Below are positions 39,956-46,090 of a DNA stretch of 46,090 nt, piece after piece. The stretch spans positions 1-46,090 of the forward strand of contig JAGWPU010000030.1 in assembly GCA_028870355.1 (NCBI GenBank), given 5' to 3'. Under the pieces are notes generated by a model. It had not been told where the DNA came from. It did not search any database and saw nothing but the letters and a program-made list of their open reading frames with translations. How positions within the stretch are numbered: position 1 is the stretch's first letter; each line of letters opens with the position of its first letter. Source of the stretch: Gammaproteobacteria bacterium (GTDB lineage: Bacteria > Pseudomonadota > Gammaproteobacteria > Steroidobacterales > Steroidobacteraceae). The position numbers and the translations under genes are program-made.

Positions 39956-41233
39956 GTGACGCAACCGGACGACGGGGGAGGATCGCAAGGCGCACCCTCC
40001 CCGACGATGAGCGTCGATCGCACGACCGCGGCGTCGTCGGGTCCGGGGGCCACCGTGGGCCTCGTGCTGCCCGGCGGCGGCGCTCGCGCCGCGTACCAGG
40101 TCGGCGTACTGCGGGCGATCGCGGATCTCCTGCCGGACTCCGGCAATCCGTTTCCGGTGATCGTCGGCACCTCCGCCGGCGCGGTCGCGGCGACGGTGCT
40201 CGCGACCGAGGCGGCCCGGTGGCCGGCCGGCGTCGGGGAGTTGGAGGACGTCTGGGCGCATTTCCGCGTCGATCAGGTGTTTCGCACCGACACGCCCGTG
40301 ATCCTGCGCGCCGGGCTGCGCTGGACCGCCGCGCTCTTCTCCGGGGGCTGGCTGCGACCGCCGCTCGCGCTGCTCGACAACTCGCCGCTGCGCGAGCTGT
40401 TGGCCGCGCGGCTGCGCTGGCCGTCGCTGCAGACGAGTGTCGAGCGCGGCGGGCTCCGGGCGCTCGCGCTGTGTGCGACGGGCTACGACAACGGCACGTC
40501 GGTCGCGTTCTTCGACGGCGAGACCGGTGTCGCGGACTGGGGCCGCGTGCATCGCATCGGGCGGCGGACCGCGCTCGGTCTCGATCACTTGATGGCCAGC
40601 ATGAGCATTCCGTTCCTGTTCCCGCCGGTCGCGATCGACGGCGAGTATTACGGCGACGGCGCGCAGCGGCAGGTCTGGCCGCTCAGCCCCGCGATCCACC
40701 TGGGGGCGGATCGCCTGCTGATCATCGGCGTTCGGGCACCCGCCTCGGAGCCCGTGCGCGTCACCGCGACGCCGCCCCGGACGCCGCCGACCGCCGGCCG
40801 GCTGTTCGGCTACATGCTCGACACCCTGTTCATGGACCAGATCTTCGCGAACCTCGAGCACCTCGCGCGCTTCAACGACGTGGTCCGGCTCGCGCCGCAG
40901 GCGACCCCGGAGCTGCACAAGATCGCGACGCTGATGATCGCGCCGAGCGAGGATCTCGGCGAGATCGCGCTGCGCCACGCGGAACATCTGCCGAGAGGCC
41001 TGCGCGCGCTGCTCAGGATCATGGGCGCGCGCGGGACCGCGGGCGCGGAGCTTGCGAGCTATCTGATGTTCGATTCGGCATTCACGCGCGAGTTGATCGC
41101 GCTCGGCCGACGGGATGCGCTCGCGCAGCGCGATCGATTGCTCGAGTTCCTGCTCGGCGACACGCTGACCGACACGCTGGTGATTCCGGCCGGCGCGTGG
41201 GGGCACCCGGAGCACGGCGCGACCCCCCGGTGA
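39956..41233 (+). CDS. Patatin-like phospholipase
   Basis: 425 residues from GTG 39956, with GGAGGGG 5-6 bases upstream (ATG 39935 is an alternative). Patatin fold: oxyanion motif VLPGGGARAAYQVGVLRAIA, nucleophile Ser in VIVGTSAGAVAATVLA, and the dyad Asp in YYGDGAQRQVWPL. FLFPPVAIDGEYYGDGA is typical of bacterial patatins. Likely a cytoplasmic or membrane-associated lipid acyl hydrolase; no signal peptide. The C-terminal half (ELHKIATLMIAPSEDLGEIA, AELASYLMFDSAFTRELIAL) is as in the family. Possibly co-transcribed with the EAL-HDOD gene. Confidence 0.9.
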   Translation: MTQPDDGGGSQGAPSPTMSVDRTTAASSGPGATVGLVLPGGGARAAYQVGVLRAIADLLPDSGNPFPVIVGTSAGAVAATVLATEAARWPAGVGELEDVWAHFRVDQVFRTDTPVILRAGLRWTAALFSGGWLRPPLALLDNSPLRELLAARLRWPSLQTSVERGGLRALALCATGYDNGTSVAFFDGETGVADWGRVHRIGRRTALGLDHLMASMSIPFLFPPVAIDGEYYGDGAQRQVWPLSPAIHLGADRLLIIGVRAPASEPVRVTATPPRTPPTAGRLFGYMLDTLFMDQIFANLEHLARFNDVVRLAPQATPELHKIATLMIAPSEDLGEIALRHAEHLPRGLRALLRIMGARGTAGAELASYLMFDSAFTRELIALGRRDALAQRDRLLEFLLGDTLTDTLVIPAGAWGHPEHGATPR

Positions 41234-41249
41234 GTCGGCGGCATTCCGG

Positions 41250-41262
41250 TATCATCCGGTCA
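41250..41262 (+). promoter_or_regulatory. -10 box next to a leaderless-type start
   Basis: TATCAT at 41250-41255 lies 6 bases before the ATG at 41262 of the HIT/HNH relic, with no Shine-Dalgarno sequence between. Confidence 0.35.
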
Positions 41263-41692
41263 TGTGCCCGCATGGATCGGCGCCCTGCCCGTTCTGCGAT
41301 CCGCCGGAGGACCGGGTCTTCTTTCGCGGTGAACTCGCGATCGGTCTGTGGGATGGGTTCCCGGTATCGCCGGGCCACTCGCCGAAGCGCCTTCGGGTCG
41401 GTGCTCGTATTGCCAACGGTCGGTGCACACCGGCGAGAGCGAGCACATCGACCACTTCGTGCCTTGGTCGCGCTATCCACGCGACCTCGCGCACGACCTG
41501 GTGCTCGCGGCGGAGGCGCACCTGGAGCGATGGATGCGTCGGAACGCCGATCACGGTAACGCGATCGGCGTCGCGCGCTGGGCGTATGCACACGGACAGC
41601 CTCTGCACGCGCGCACGTGGTTGCGCGACGATGCCGTGGAGCCGTTGAACCGGGCGATGGCGGACGCTGTTGGAGGCATAGTGGCTTGCTGA
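41262..41692 (+). pseudogene. HIT / HNH gene relic, frameshifted and internally deleted
   Basis: Frame 1 from ATG 41262 reads MCPHGSAPCPFCDPPEDRVF then FRGELAIGLWDGFPVSPGHS, the N-terminal part of a HIT-family nucleotide hydrolase with its CxxC pair. The catalytic His-x-His-x-His segment never appears. From about 41390 a second frame continues PSGRCSYCQRSVHTGESEHI then DHFVPWSRYPRDLAHDLVLA, an HNH-endonuclease core with two Cys pairs; it then jumps to AAEAHLERWMRRNADHGNA. By recollection of this HNH type, an Asn-containing block normally stands between LVLA and AAEAHLERW, so residues seem deleted there too. The sequence looks like two genes or a fusion gene reduced by at least two deletions. 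Ends with TGA at 41690-41692. Confidence 0.6.
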
Positions 41693-41787
41693 CTCCGCAC
41701 TTCGACCCGCCTAAGGGTTACCCCGGATGCCGCGGCACGGGTGTGCGCGCCAAGATGCGGTCTCTCTCCTCGACAAAGGGGGCGACG

Positions 41788-41994
41788 ATGAAAGCCAACG
41801 TTGGTTCCGCGGACCGGGCGATCCGGCTCGTCCTCGGGCTCGTGCTGCTGTCGGGCTACTTCTGGTTGGGCGGTGCGGCGCGCTGGGTAGCGCTCATCGG
41901 ACTGGCGCTGGTCGTGACCGCAGGATTGAGCTTCTGCCCGCTGTACACCCTGCTCGGGATCAGCACCGGCGGCCACGCGGCCAAGGGTCGCTGA
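41788..41994 (+). CDS. DUF2892 (YgaP transmembrane-like) protein
   Basis: 68 residues, MKANVGSADRAIRLVLGLVL. Two transmembrane helices (RLVLGLVLLSGYFWLGGAA and VALIGLALVVTAGLSFCPLY) and the family motif FCPLYTLLGIST. The domain also occurs fused to rhodaneses; free-standing copies are of unknown function and may bind thiol or sulfur species through the Cys. GGGGGCG lies just before the ATG. Confidence 0.87.
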   Translation: MKANVGSADRAIRLVLGLVLLSGYFWLGGAARWVALIGLALVVTAGLSFCPLYTLLGISTGGHAAKGR

Positions 41995-42234
41995 ACGCCC
42001 ACGGGGCGGCGCGTCAACCGCCGGTCGGGCTTGGATCCGGCCGCGCGCCATCGCGCGGCATCGCCCATCCCGCAGCCGGTGCGGATCGCACCGGCCCTCG
42101 GCGCGGTCGCTCTTGCCGTTGGGCTGCCAGCGCACCCTGCGATGACCCCATCCGCCTGCATCAAGGGCGCCGCTGCGGTGTTATAGGGGGAGGAGCGTCG
42201 AAACGACCCATGACGCGGCGGGGAGCATCGAGCA
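41995..42234. other. Intergenic region with a perfect hairpin
   Basis: 240 bases without a gene. GCCGGTGCG (42075-42083) and CGCACCGGC (42087-42095) form a perfect 9-base stem around GAT; there is no U-tract. Just upstream of the PspC gene, GGGGGAGGAG (42187-42196) is purine-rich but too far from the ATG at 42235 to be its ribosome-binding site. Confidence 0.4.
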
Positions 42235-42552
42235 ATGACGATCAGCGACGAGTTGAACCGGTTGGCGGATCTGAAGACCCGGGGGGCGTTGACCGAGGAG
42301 GAGTTCGCGCGTGCGAAGGCGCGGTTGCTCGGTGAGCCGCCGCGTGGACCGGACGGGTCCGTCGCGGCCGGACTCAACGCGCTACGGCGCAGCCGAACCG
42401 ACCGATGGCTCGGCGGCGTGTGCGGCGGGATCGGCCGCATCACCGGCGTCGAGAGCTGGGTCTGGCGGCTGATCTTCACGGTGTTCGTGCTGTTCGGCGG
42501 CGTGGGGCTGCTGCTGTATCTGCTGCTGTGGATCTTCGTGCCGATCGAGTGA
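42235..42552 (+). CDS. SHOCT-PspC membrane stress protein
   Basis: 105 residues. Residues 1-35 are a SHOCT motif (LADLKTRGALTEEEFARAKA). Residues ~50-105 are a PspC domain: RWLGGVCGGIGRITGVESWV followed by a hydrophobic helix ending YLLLWIFVPIE. PspC proteins sit in the inner membrane and sense envelope stress; no pspA or pspB is near, and such SHOCT-PspC singletons are common. The last 50 coding bases are repeated, diverged, at 43461-43510. Confidence 0.9.
   Translation: MTISDELNRLADLKTRGALTEEEFARAKARLLGEPPRGPDGSVAAGLNALRRSRTDRWLGGVCGGIGRITGVESWVWRLIFTVFVLFGGVGLLLYLLLWIFVPIE
42494..42543 (+). repeat. PspC 3'-end repeat, copy 1 (intact gene)
   Basis: These 50 bases encode the end of the PspC transmembrane helix. 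They match 43461-43510 at about 46 of 50 positions by eye, in direct orientation, with the ArsR-SRPBCC pair between the copies. Confidence 0.65.
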
Positions 42553-42597
42553 GGGAACGACTCGGCTTCTGAAGTTTGCGGACAGGTCGACGGGGCT

Positions 42598-43062
42598 CTA
42601 GGGGTTCGCGGCGCTCGGATAGGCTTCGGCGAGCGCGATCGAGCCTGTCTCCAGCAGCGACTTCAGGTTCGAGAGGATCTTCGGCCAGCCGCCCGACACC
42701 GCAGTGATAAGCTGCGATGGCTCGCGCTCGACCGAGTGCGTGATCGACAGCTTGACCGCCGAGGCGGTCGGCTCAAGTTCCATTGTGCATAGCGACTCGC
42801 CCTCGGCCTTGAGCTCCGGCCGCCGCAGGTGCTGCCAGCGGATCACGAGGCGTCGCGGCGGGTCGGCCGCGACGATTTCGCCGGCGTCGAACACCTCGCC
42901 GGTCTCGGAGATCAGTCTCCAGGGCGAACCCGCGGTCCAGCGACTCTCGCAGTGCATGCCGAACCAGTACAGCTTCATGAACTCGGCGTCGGTGAGCGCG
43001 GCCCAGAGCTTCTCCGGGGTGGTACGGATGTAGGTCACGTAGACAAAGGTCGATCTACTCAT
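42598..43062 (-). CDS. SRPBCC (AHSA1-like) domain protein
   Basis: 154 residues, MSRSTFVYVTYIRTTPEKLW. START/Bet v1-like hydrophobic-ligand fold of the AHSA1 group: AALTDAEFMKLYWFGMHCES, PWRLISETGEVFDAGEIVAA, RRLVIRWQHLRRPELKAEGE and HSVEREPSQLITAVSGGWPK then ILSNLKSLLETG. Genes of this type are typically paired with an ArsR repressor, as here: its start lies 8 bases inside the arsR-like gene. The ligand is unknown. Confidence 0.9.
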   Translation of the reverse strand: MSRSTFVYVTYIRTTPEKLWAALTDAEFMKLYWFGMHCESRWTAGSPWRLISETGEVFDAGEIVAADPPRRLVIRWQHLRRPELKAEGESLCTMELEPTASAVKLSITHSVEREPSQLITAVSGGWPKILSNLKSLLETGSIALAEAYPSAANP

Positions 43063-43390
43063 CGGTGTTCTCCAGGCGACGTTTGAGCTCGGTTAGCGCC
43101 TTCAGGCGCGGCTTTTCGAACTTGGCGATCCAGCGGTCATAGATCTGTTGCAGCGGCACCGGATTCAGGAAATGCAGCTTCTCTCGACCCCGCCGCCGTA
43201 TCGCGACCAGGTTCGCCTCCTCGAGCACCGTGAGGTGCTGCGTCACGCCCTGGCGCGTCATGTCGAGGTGCGCGCAGAGTTCGGAGAGCGTGCGTCCGTC
43301 GTGCGCGTGCAGTAGATCGAGCAGTTTGCGCCGGCTCACGTCGGCGAGCGCCTTGAACAGCAGGTTTGGGTCAGGGTAGCGGTCGGTCAT
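43055..43390 (-). CDS. ArsR-family transcriptional repressor
   Basis: 111 residues, MTDRYPDPNLLFKALADVSR. Winged helix-turn-helix: RRKLLDLLHAHDGRTLSELC, the recognition helix in LDMTRQGVTQHLTVLEEANL, and the wing VAIRRRGREKLHFLNP. No Cys metal-binding motif of ArsR/SmtB type, so it belongs to the non-metal subgroup that usually controls a partner SRPBCC gene. It overlaps that gene by 8 bases. Its own promoter is packed with inverted repeats, pointing to autoregulation. Confidence 0.92.
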   Translation of the reverse strand: MTDRYPDPNLLFKALADVSRRKLLDLLHAHDGRTLSELCAHLDMTRQGVTQHLTVLEEANLVAIRRRGREKLHFLNPVPLQQIYDRWIAKFEKPRLKALTELKRRLENTDE

Positions 43391-43397
43391 GGCGCGG

Positions 43398-43450
43398 AAG
43401 GCAAGTAATCACTTGCCTTTATAATAGGCAAGTATTTTATTGCCTGTCAA
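43398..43450 (-). promoter_or_regulatory. ArsR-SRPBCC operon promoter with two palindromic operators
   Basis: On the minus strand, TTGACA (43445-43450) and TATTAT (43421-43426) stand 18 bases apart, a near-consensus sigma70 promoter. The spacer GGCAATAAAATACTTGCC is itself an inverted repeat (GGCAA / TTGCC). Directly downstream lies a perfect palindrome AAGGCAAGT-aatc-ACTTGCCTT (43398-43419, plus-strand reading) that reaches to within 7 bases of the ATG. The repeated unit is GGCAAG/CTTGCC. Two operators covering spacer and leader are what an autorepressing ArsR protein would need. The patch is strikingly AT-rich for this genome. Confidence 0.8.
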
Positions 43451-43460
43451 GGCTCGAACC

Positions 43461-43510
43461 TCGGCGGCGTCGGGCTGCTGCTGTATCTGCTGCTGCGGAT
43501 TTTGGTGCCG
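43461..43510 (+). repeat. PspC 3'-end repeat, copy 2 (relic)
   Basis: Direct, diverged copy of 42494-42543; it still reads VGLLLYLLLRILVP but has no PspC start or stop around it. It begins 11 bases beyond the -35 box of the arsR promoter. Confidence 0.6.
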
Positions 43511-43627
43511 AGCCGAGCGAGTGGCCGCGCGCACGCCGCTTGCCGGTCCCGGCCGCCTCGGCTAAGTTGCTCGCAGCCCCGCAGCCGCGGGCACCCGGCG
43601 CGCGACCGCCGGCGGGGGGAGGTGCAG

Positions 43628-44170
43628 GTGCGGACGCTGAAGCTCTCCAGGGCGTTCACGCTGATCGAGCCGGGCCCGGTCGTGCTGGTCACGACCCGGG
43701 ATCGGGGCCGCGACAACGTGATGACGATCTCGTGGACGATGGTCGTCGATTTCACCCCGGTGTTCGCGATCACGACCGGCGCGTGGAATCATTCCTACGC
43801 GGCGCTGCGGCGCACGCGCGAGTGCGTACTCGCGATCCCGACCGTGGATCTGCTCGACACCGTCGTCGGGATCGGCACCTGCTCCGGCGCGGACACCGAC
43901 AAGTTCGCGCGGTTTGGGCTCACGCCGCGCCGCGGCCGCGTGGTCGCGGCGCCGCTGATCGCCGAGTGCGTCGCGAACGTCGAGTGCCGGGTGATCGACA
44001 TGGTCAAGCGCCACGACATCGTGGTGCTGCAGGGGGTCGCGGCGCACGTCGACCCGCGGCGCCGCGAGCGGCGGACGATTCACGCGATCGGCGACGGCAC
44101 CTTCGTCGTCGACGGCCGCCGGTTGGACCGACGCAAGGCGATGGCCTCGAAACTGCCGACCGGACTTTAG
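43628..44170 (+). CDS. Flavin reductase family (FMN-binding split barrel) protein
   Basis: 180 residues from GTG 43628, preceded by GGAGG; a second in-frame GTG lies at 43622. Begins (M)RTLKLSRAFTLIEPGPVVLV. Blocks typical of flavin-reductase-like FMN proteins: VLVTTRDRGRDNVMTISWTM, VVDFTPVFAITTGAWNHSYA, ALRRTRECVLAIPTVDLLD and KFARFGLTPRRGRVVAAPLI. Likely reduces flavin with NAD(P)H for a partner oxygenase that is not encoded nearby. Cytoplasmic. Confidence 0.87.
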   Translation: MRTLKLSRAFTLIEPGPVVLVTTRDRGRDNVMTISWTMVVDFTPVFAITTGAWNHSYAALRRTRECVLAIPTVDLLDTVVGIGTCSGADTDKFARFGLTPRRGRVVAAPLIAECVANVECRVIDMVKRHDIVVLQGVAAHVDPRRRERRTIHAIGDGTFVVDGRRLDRRKAMASKLPTGL

Positions 44171-44182
44171 AGAGTCTCCGCC

Positions 44183-44345
44183 ATGCTCGGACGCATCGCC
44201 GTCACGCTCACGCTCGGACTGTTTTCCTCTCGCTCGCGGCCGGCAGCGCGTGCGCAGGCGGCGAGTACGACGTGCTGATCGAGCACGGCCGGATCATCGA
44301 CGGCACCGGCTCATCGTCGTACGCGGGCGAGGTTCGCGGCCATCT
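44183..44345 (+). pseudogene. N-terminal relic of a D-aminoacylase-like amidohydrolase gene
   Basis: ATG 44183 opens a signal-peptide-like MLGRIAVTLTLGLF that hits a stop in its own frame. A one-base shift near 44222-44230 continues LSLAAGSACAGGEYDVLIEH then GRIIDGTGSSSYAGEVRG. YDVLIxxGRIIDGTG is the usual opening of N-acyl-D-amino-acid deacylases and related amidohydrolases. The similarity ends near 44345 and the metal-binding catalytic domain is absent. Confidence 0.6.
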
Positions 44346-44502
44346 GCCCTTCCAGGCCGTACAGGTAGTCGAGCGTCAGTCCGTCGGGCGCGAAGACGCC
44401 CGTCGTCGTCTACGGCCAGCCGCCCGGGCGCAGCGCCGCAAGGCTCCTCGTCCGATGCTCGTCGAGCAGCGCGAGGATCTGATCATGCAATGCAACGTGC
44501 AT
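44311..44502 (-). pseudogene. Pyridoxamine-phosphate-oxidase-like gene relic with a nonsense codon
   Basis: From ATG complementary to 44500-44502: MHVALHDQILALLDEHRTRS then LAALRPGGWP, then TAG (44410-44412), then in the same frame TTTGVFAPDGLTLDYLYGLE and GQMAANLARVRR, ending at TGA (44311-44313). The two halves together look like the first ~60 residues of a PPOX-type FMN-binding protein (LRPDGWPQ.TT...DGL..YF....QKAANLA). The in-frame TAG falls where Gln is usual, as from a C-to-T change. The rest of the gene is missing. It overlaps the end of the amidohydrolase relic on the other strand. Confidence 0.55.
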
Positions 44503-44700
44503 GCGTTACCGCCGAGCGCGCGTGAGCGTGCGCGGTCCCGACGGCTGGAAGTGAACGCAGAGCCTTTGCAGAGCGAGATCGCTCTGGCTGGTTGGCTTCG
44601 GACGGTGCCGACGGTCTCGTCGCGGTCCTGACCAGAGTCAGATACCCAGGAAGGCGGCGGAGCGCCGGGGCCGCCGACGTGGCGGGCCAATACTTCAGGC
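44503..44700. other. Non-coding flank downstream of the integron integrase gene
   Basis: 198 bases without a supportable gene. It contains a short palindrome AGAGCGA-GA-TCGCTCT (44570-44585). I found no GTTRRRY/RYYYAAC pair that would make an attC site here. Confidence 0.4.
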
Positions 44701-45834
44701 TCACCTCCACGCCGCACACGAAGGCACCGGACGGCGCGCTGGCGGCGAACCCTGAGGGATCGCGGCGATGCCGCGGTCAGGAGCCTCTGCCAGCATCGGT
44801 GCTCTCGGCTCGCCTACCCAATTTCGGGGCAAAGCTTCCAACGGGCTCCGCATCCCCGCCGCCGACGTACCGAGAATATGGGTGTAGATCATCGTAGTCG
44901 CGACGTCCGAGTGACCGAGCAGCTCCTGAACTCGGCGGATGTCGACTCCCGAATCGAGCAGGTGCGTCGCGAAGGAGTGCCGTAACGTGTGAGCGGACAC
45001 CTTCTTCGCGATCCCCGCAGCCTGCGCCGCCCGCTTGATCGCGCGCGCGACCGTCTGCTCGTAGCGGTGATGACGACGGCAGCTCTGGGTTCGCGGATCG
45101 ACCGAGAGACCCGGAGATGGAAACACCCAGTGCCAGGCCAGGCTCTCGCCCGCACGCGGATACTTGCGCGTCAGCCCATCCGAGATCTCGACACCGGGAA
45201 TCCCGGCGGCGCGGTCCCGTGTCCACAAAGCGCCGGATAGCCGGACCGTTTCGCGCAACGCGGGCTCCAACGGACGCGGCAGCATCACGACGCGATCCTT
45301 GCGGCCCTTGCCCTCGCGCACCACGATCACGTGCCGATCGAAGTCGACGTCCTTGATGCGCAAGCGCAAGCATTCGTTCAGTCGTAGTCCAGCGCCATAC
45401 AGGAGCGCCACGATCGGGCCGAACGGCGCCTCCACCGCCGCGAGCAAGCTCGCCACCTCGTCGCGCGACAAGACGACCGGTATGCGCACCGGCGTCCTCG
45501 GTCGCCCGATCGCTTGCATCCACGGCAGTTCGACGTCCAGTACCTCGCGATACAGAAAGAGAATCGCACACAGTGCTTGCTTATGAGTCGACGGTGAACA
45601 GCCACACGCGGTCGCCAAGTGGCTCAGGAATCGCTCGACGTCGGGTCCTCCCAGGTCGCGAGGGTGACGCAACTCGTGAAATCGAATGTAGCGCCGAACC
45701 CAGAACACGTACGCTTTTTCGGTTCGCAGACTGTAATGGCAATACCGGATCCGTTCGCGCAGCTGATCGAGCAGACGCGTCGAGCGCAGCGCCGGGCGAG
45801 GGCCGGATTTGCGGAATTGGTTAATGCTGGACAT
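44701..45834 (-). CDS. intI: Integron integrase (IntI-type tyrosine recombinase)
   Basis: 377 residues. Recombines gene cassettes between attI and attC sites. SAM-like N-terminal domain: [40 protein letters not shown]. Catalytic residues: Arg151 in [12 protein letters not shown], His282-x-x-Arg285 in [23 protein letters not shown] and Tyr317 in MIYTH. The motif found only in IntI proteins, between the catalytic boxes, is present: [20 protein letters not shown] then [20 protein letters not shown]. This separates it from XerC/D and phage integrases. The end ([13 protein letters not shown]) matches IntI, but a ~35-residue basic, Pro-rich tail follows. ATG 45834 is chosen; the frame is open to 45909. 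The gene points away from the attI site, the canonical integron layout. Confidence 0.95.
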   Translation of the reverse strand: MSSINQFRKSGPRPALRSTRLLDQLRERIRYCHYSLRTEKAYVFWVRRYIRFHELRHPRDLGGPDVERFLSHLATACGCSPSTHKQALCAILFLYREVLDVELPWMQAIGRPRTPVRIPVVLSRDEVASLLAAVEAPFGPIVALLYGAGLRLNECLRLRIKDVDFDRHVIVVREGKGRKDRVVMLPRPLEPALRETVRLSGALWTRDRAAGIPGVEISDGLTRKYPRAGESLAWHWVFPSPGLSVDPRTQSCRRHHRYEQTVARAIKRAAQAAGIAKKVSAHTLRHSFATHLLDSGVDIRRVQELLGHSDVATTMIYTHILGTSAAGMRSPLEALPRNWVGEPRAPMLAEAPDRGIAAIPQGSPPARRPVPSCAAWR

Positions 45835-45842
45835 GTGTCCAG
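45827..45842. promoter_or_regulatory. Palindrome across the intI start codon, candidate repressor site
   Basis: CTGGACA-TG-TGTCCAG: perfect 7-base arms around 2 bases, containing the intI ATG (complement of 45832-45834). Many integron integrase genes are under LexA control; this site keeps the CTG...CAG ends of a LexA box but has G where the gammaproteobacterial consensus has T. It could equally be another repressor site or chance. Confidence 0.4.
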
Positions 45843-45884
45843 TATGCGCACCAATCCTGCCGCTCCACCAGGGGTTTACGGCGC

Positions 45885-45956
45885 GAAATGCAACGGCGTT
45901 ATTGGGCAAAGTGCTAAGTTATTCGTCATGAGCATCACTTCTAAATCAAGTTAGAC
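45885..45956 (+). other. attI: Predicted attI recombination site
   Basis: GTTAGAC at 45950-45956 fits the integrase core site GTTRRRY. Just before it, TCTAA (45940-45944) mirrors TTAGA (45951-45955) around ATCAAG, the inverted left/right half-sites of a simple attI. The run CTAAATCAAGTTAGACC closely resembles the class 1 attI core context CTAAAACAAAGTTAGGC. It lies about 105 bases upstream of intI and immediately before a new ORF, as required. Recombination would fall after G45950. The left boundary is approximate. Confidence 0.75.
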
Positions 45957-45959
45957 CGC

Positions 45960-46090
45960 ATGAAGCACTTCGGCAAGGCTCTGCTCAGTGGCTTGATTGG
46001 CGCTGTACTTGCGAGCACGTGGTTTCGGTTCTCATTTTTCCAGTCTGTGTTGAGGGTGGACTTGCTGTTCACTCTCTTGGTGGCGGCACA
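45960..46090 (+). CDS. First integron cassette ORF, partial (small membrane protein)
   Basis: ATG 45960, 9 bases after the predicted recombination point, opens 43 codons to the window edge: MKHFGKALLSGLIGAVLAST then WFRFSFFQSVLRVDLLFTLLVAA. Two hydrophobic stretches suggest a membrane protein. GC content and codon use (TTG, CTT, TTT, AGT, GTA) are visibly unlike the chromosome, as is normal for cassette genes. No Shine-Dalgarno fits between attI and the ATG, as in many cassettes. Family not recognised. The matching attC site must lie to the right of the window. Confidence 0.65.
   Translation, partial: MKHFGKALLSGLIGAVLASTWFRFSFFQSVLRVDLLFTLLVAA

Noticed and set aside
41262-41692. Active HNH endonuclease or restriction system
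   Set aside because: Frameshifted, apparently lacking part of the HNH core, and no methyltransferase or partner gene nearby.
42075-42095. Rho-independent terminator of the DUF2892 gene
   Set aside because: Perfect stem but no U-tract and about 80 bases past the stop codon; reported only as a hairpin.
43461-43510. attC site or insertion-sequence end
   Set aside because: No GTTRRRY/RYYYAAC boxes and no terminal inverted repeats; it is simply a copy of the pspC 3' end.

Overview
A high-GC bacterial chromosome segment with no rRNA, tRNA, CRISPR array or transposase that I could see. Four TonB-dependent receptors (TBDRs), C-terminal-aromatic outer-membrane barrels, GlmS, RmuC, an EAL-HDOD protein, and a periplasmic-type molybdenum hydroxylase point to a Gram-negative proteobacterium. 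The receptor style resembles Gammaproteobacteria of the Steroidobacterales/Nevskiales/Xanthomonadales type. That placement is inferred from gene style only.

Layout. 1-5000: a TBDR cut by the left edge, divergent from a secreted beta-propeller/phosphoesterase. 5100-8000: a decayed DUF4382-type lipoprotein gene and three small genes. 8300-13735: a secreted S10 serine carboxypeptidase, an amidase and a second TBDR. 13800-16570 (minus): nicotinate phosphoribosyltransferase and a PrpF-family isomerase. 16700-28000: an unusual block in which a MetC-like PLP enzyme, a cupin, a TBDR and a crotonase are followed by a hydrolase, a methyltransferase-like membrane protein, an outer-membrane barrel, a second TBDR closely paralogous to the first, and a second Cys/Met-type PLP enzyme. 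28000-34200: RmuC, DUF1993, VOC, two translationally coupled GNAT acetyltransferases, a cupin and GlmS. 34300-38520 (minus): an apparent operon of [2Fe-2S] subunit, molybdopterin subunit (Tat signal), aldo/keto reductase and methyltransferase. 38720-41230: EAL-HDOD protein and patatin phospholipase.

The right end (41200-46090) is a recombination-scarred accessory zone. It holds a HIT/HNH gene relic and a SHOCT-PspC gene whose 3' end is repeated about 970 bp away, on the far side of an ArsR-SRPBCC pair with an AT-rich, palindrome-studded promoter. It also has a flavin reductase and two juxtaposed gene relics, one with a nonsense codon. The window ends with an integron platform. An IntI-type integrase (minus strand, with the IntI-specific extra motif) faces away from a predicted attI site with a GTTAGAC core at 45950-45956. 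Ten bases further on begins a lower-GC ORF that runs off the window. This is the start of a probable chromosomal integron cassette array and the most interesting part of the window. The array itself lies outside what I can see.
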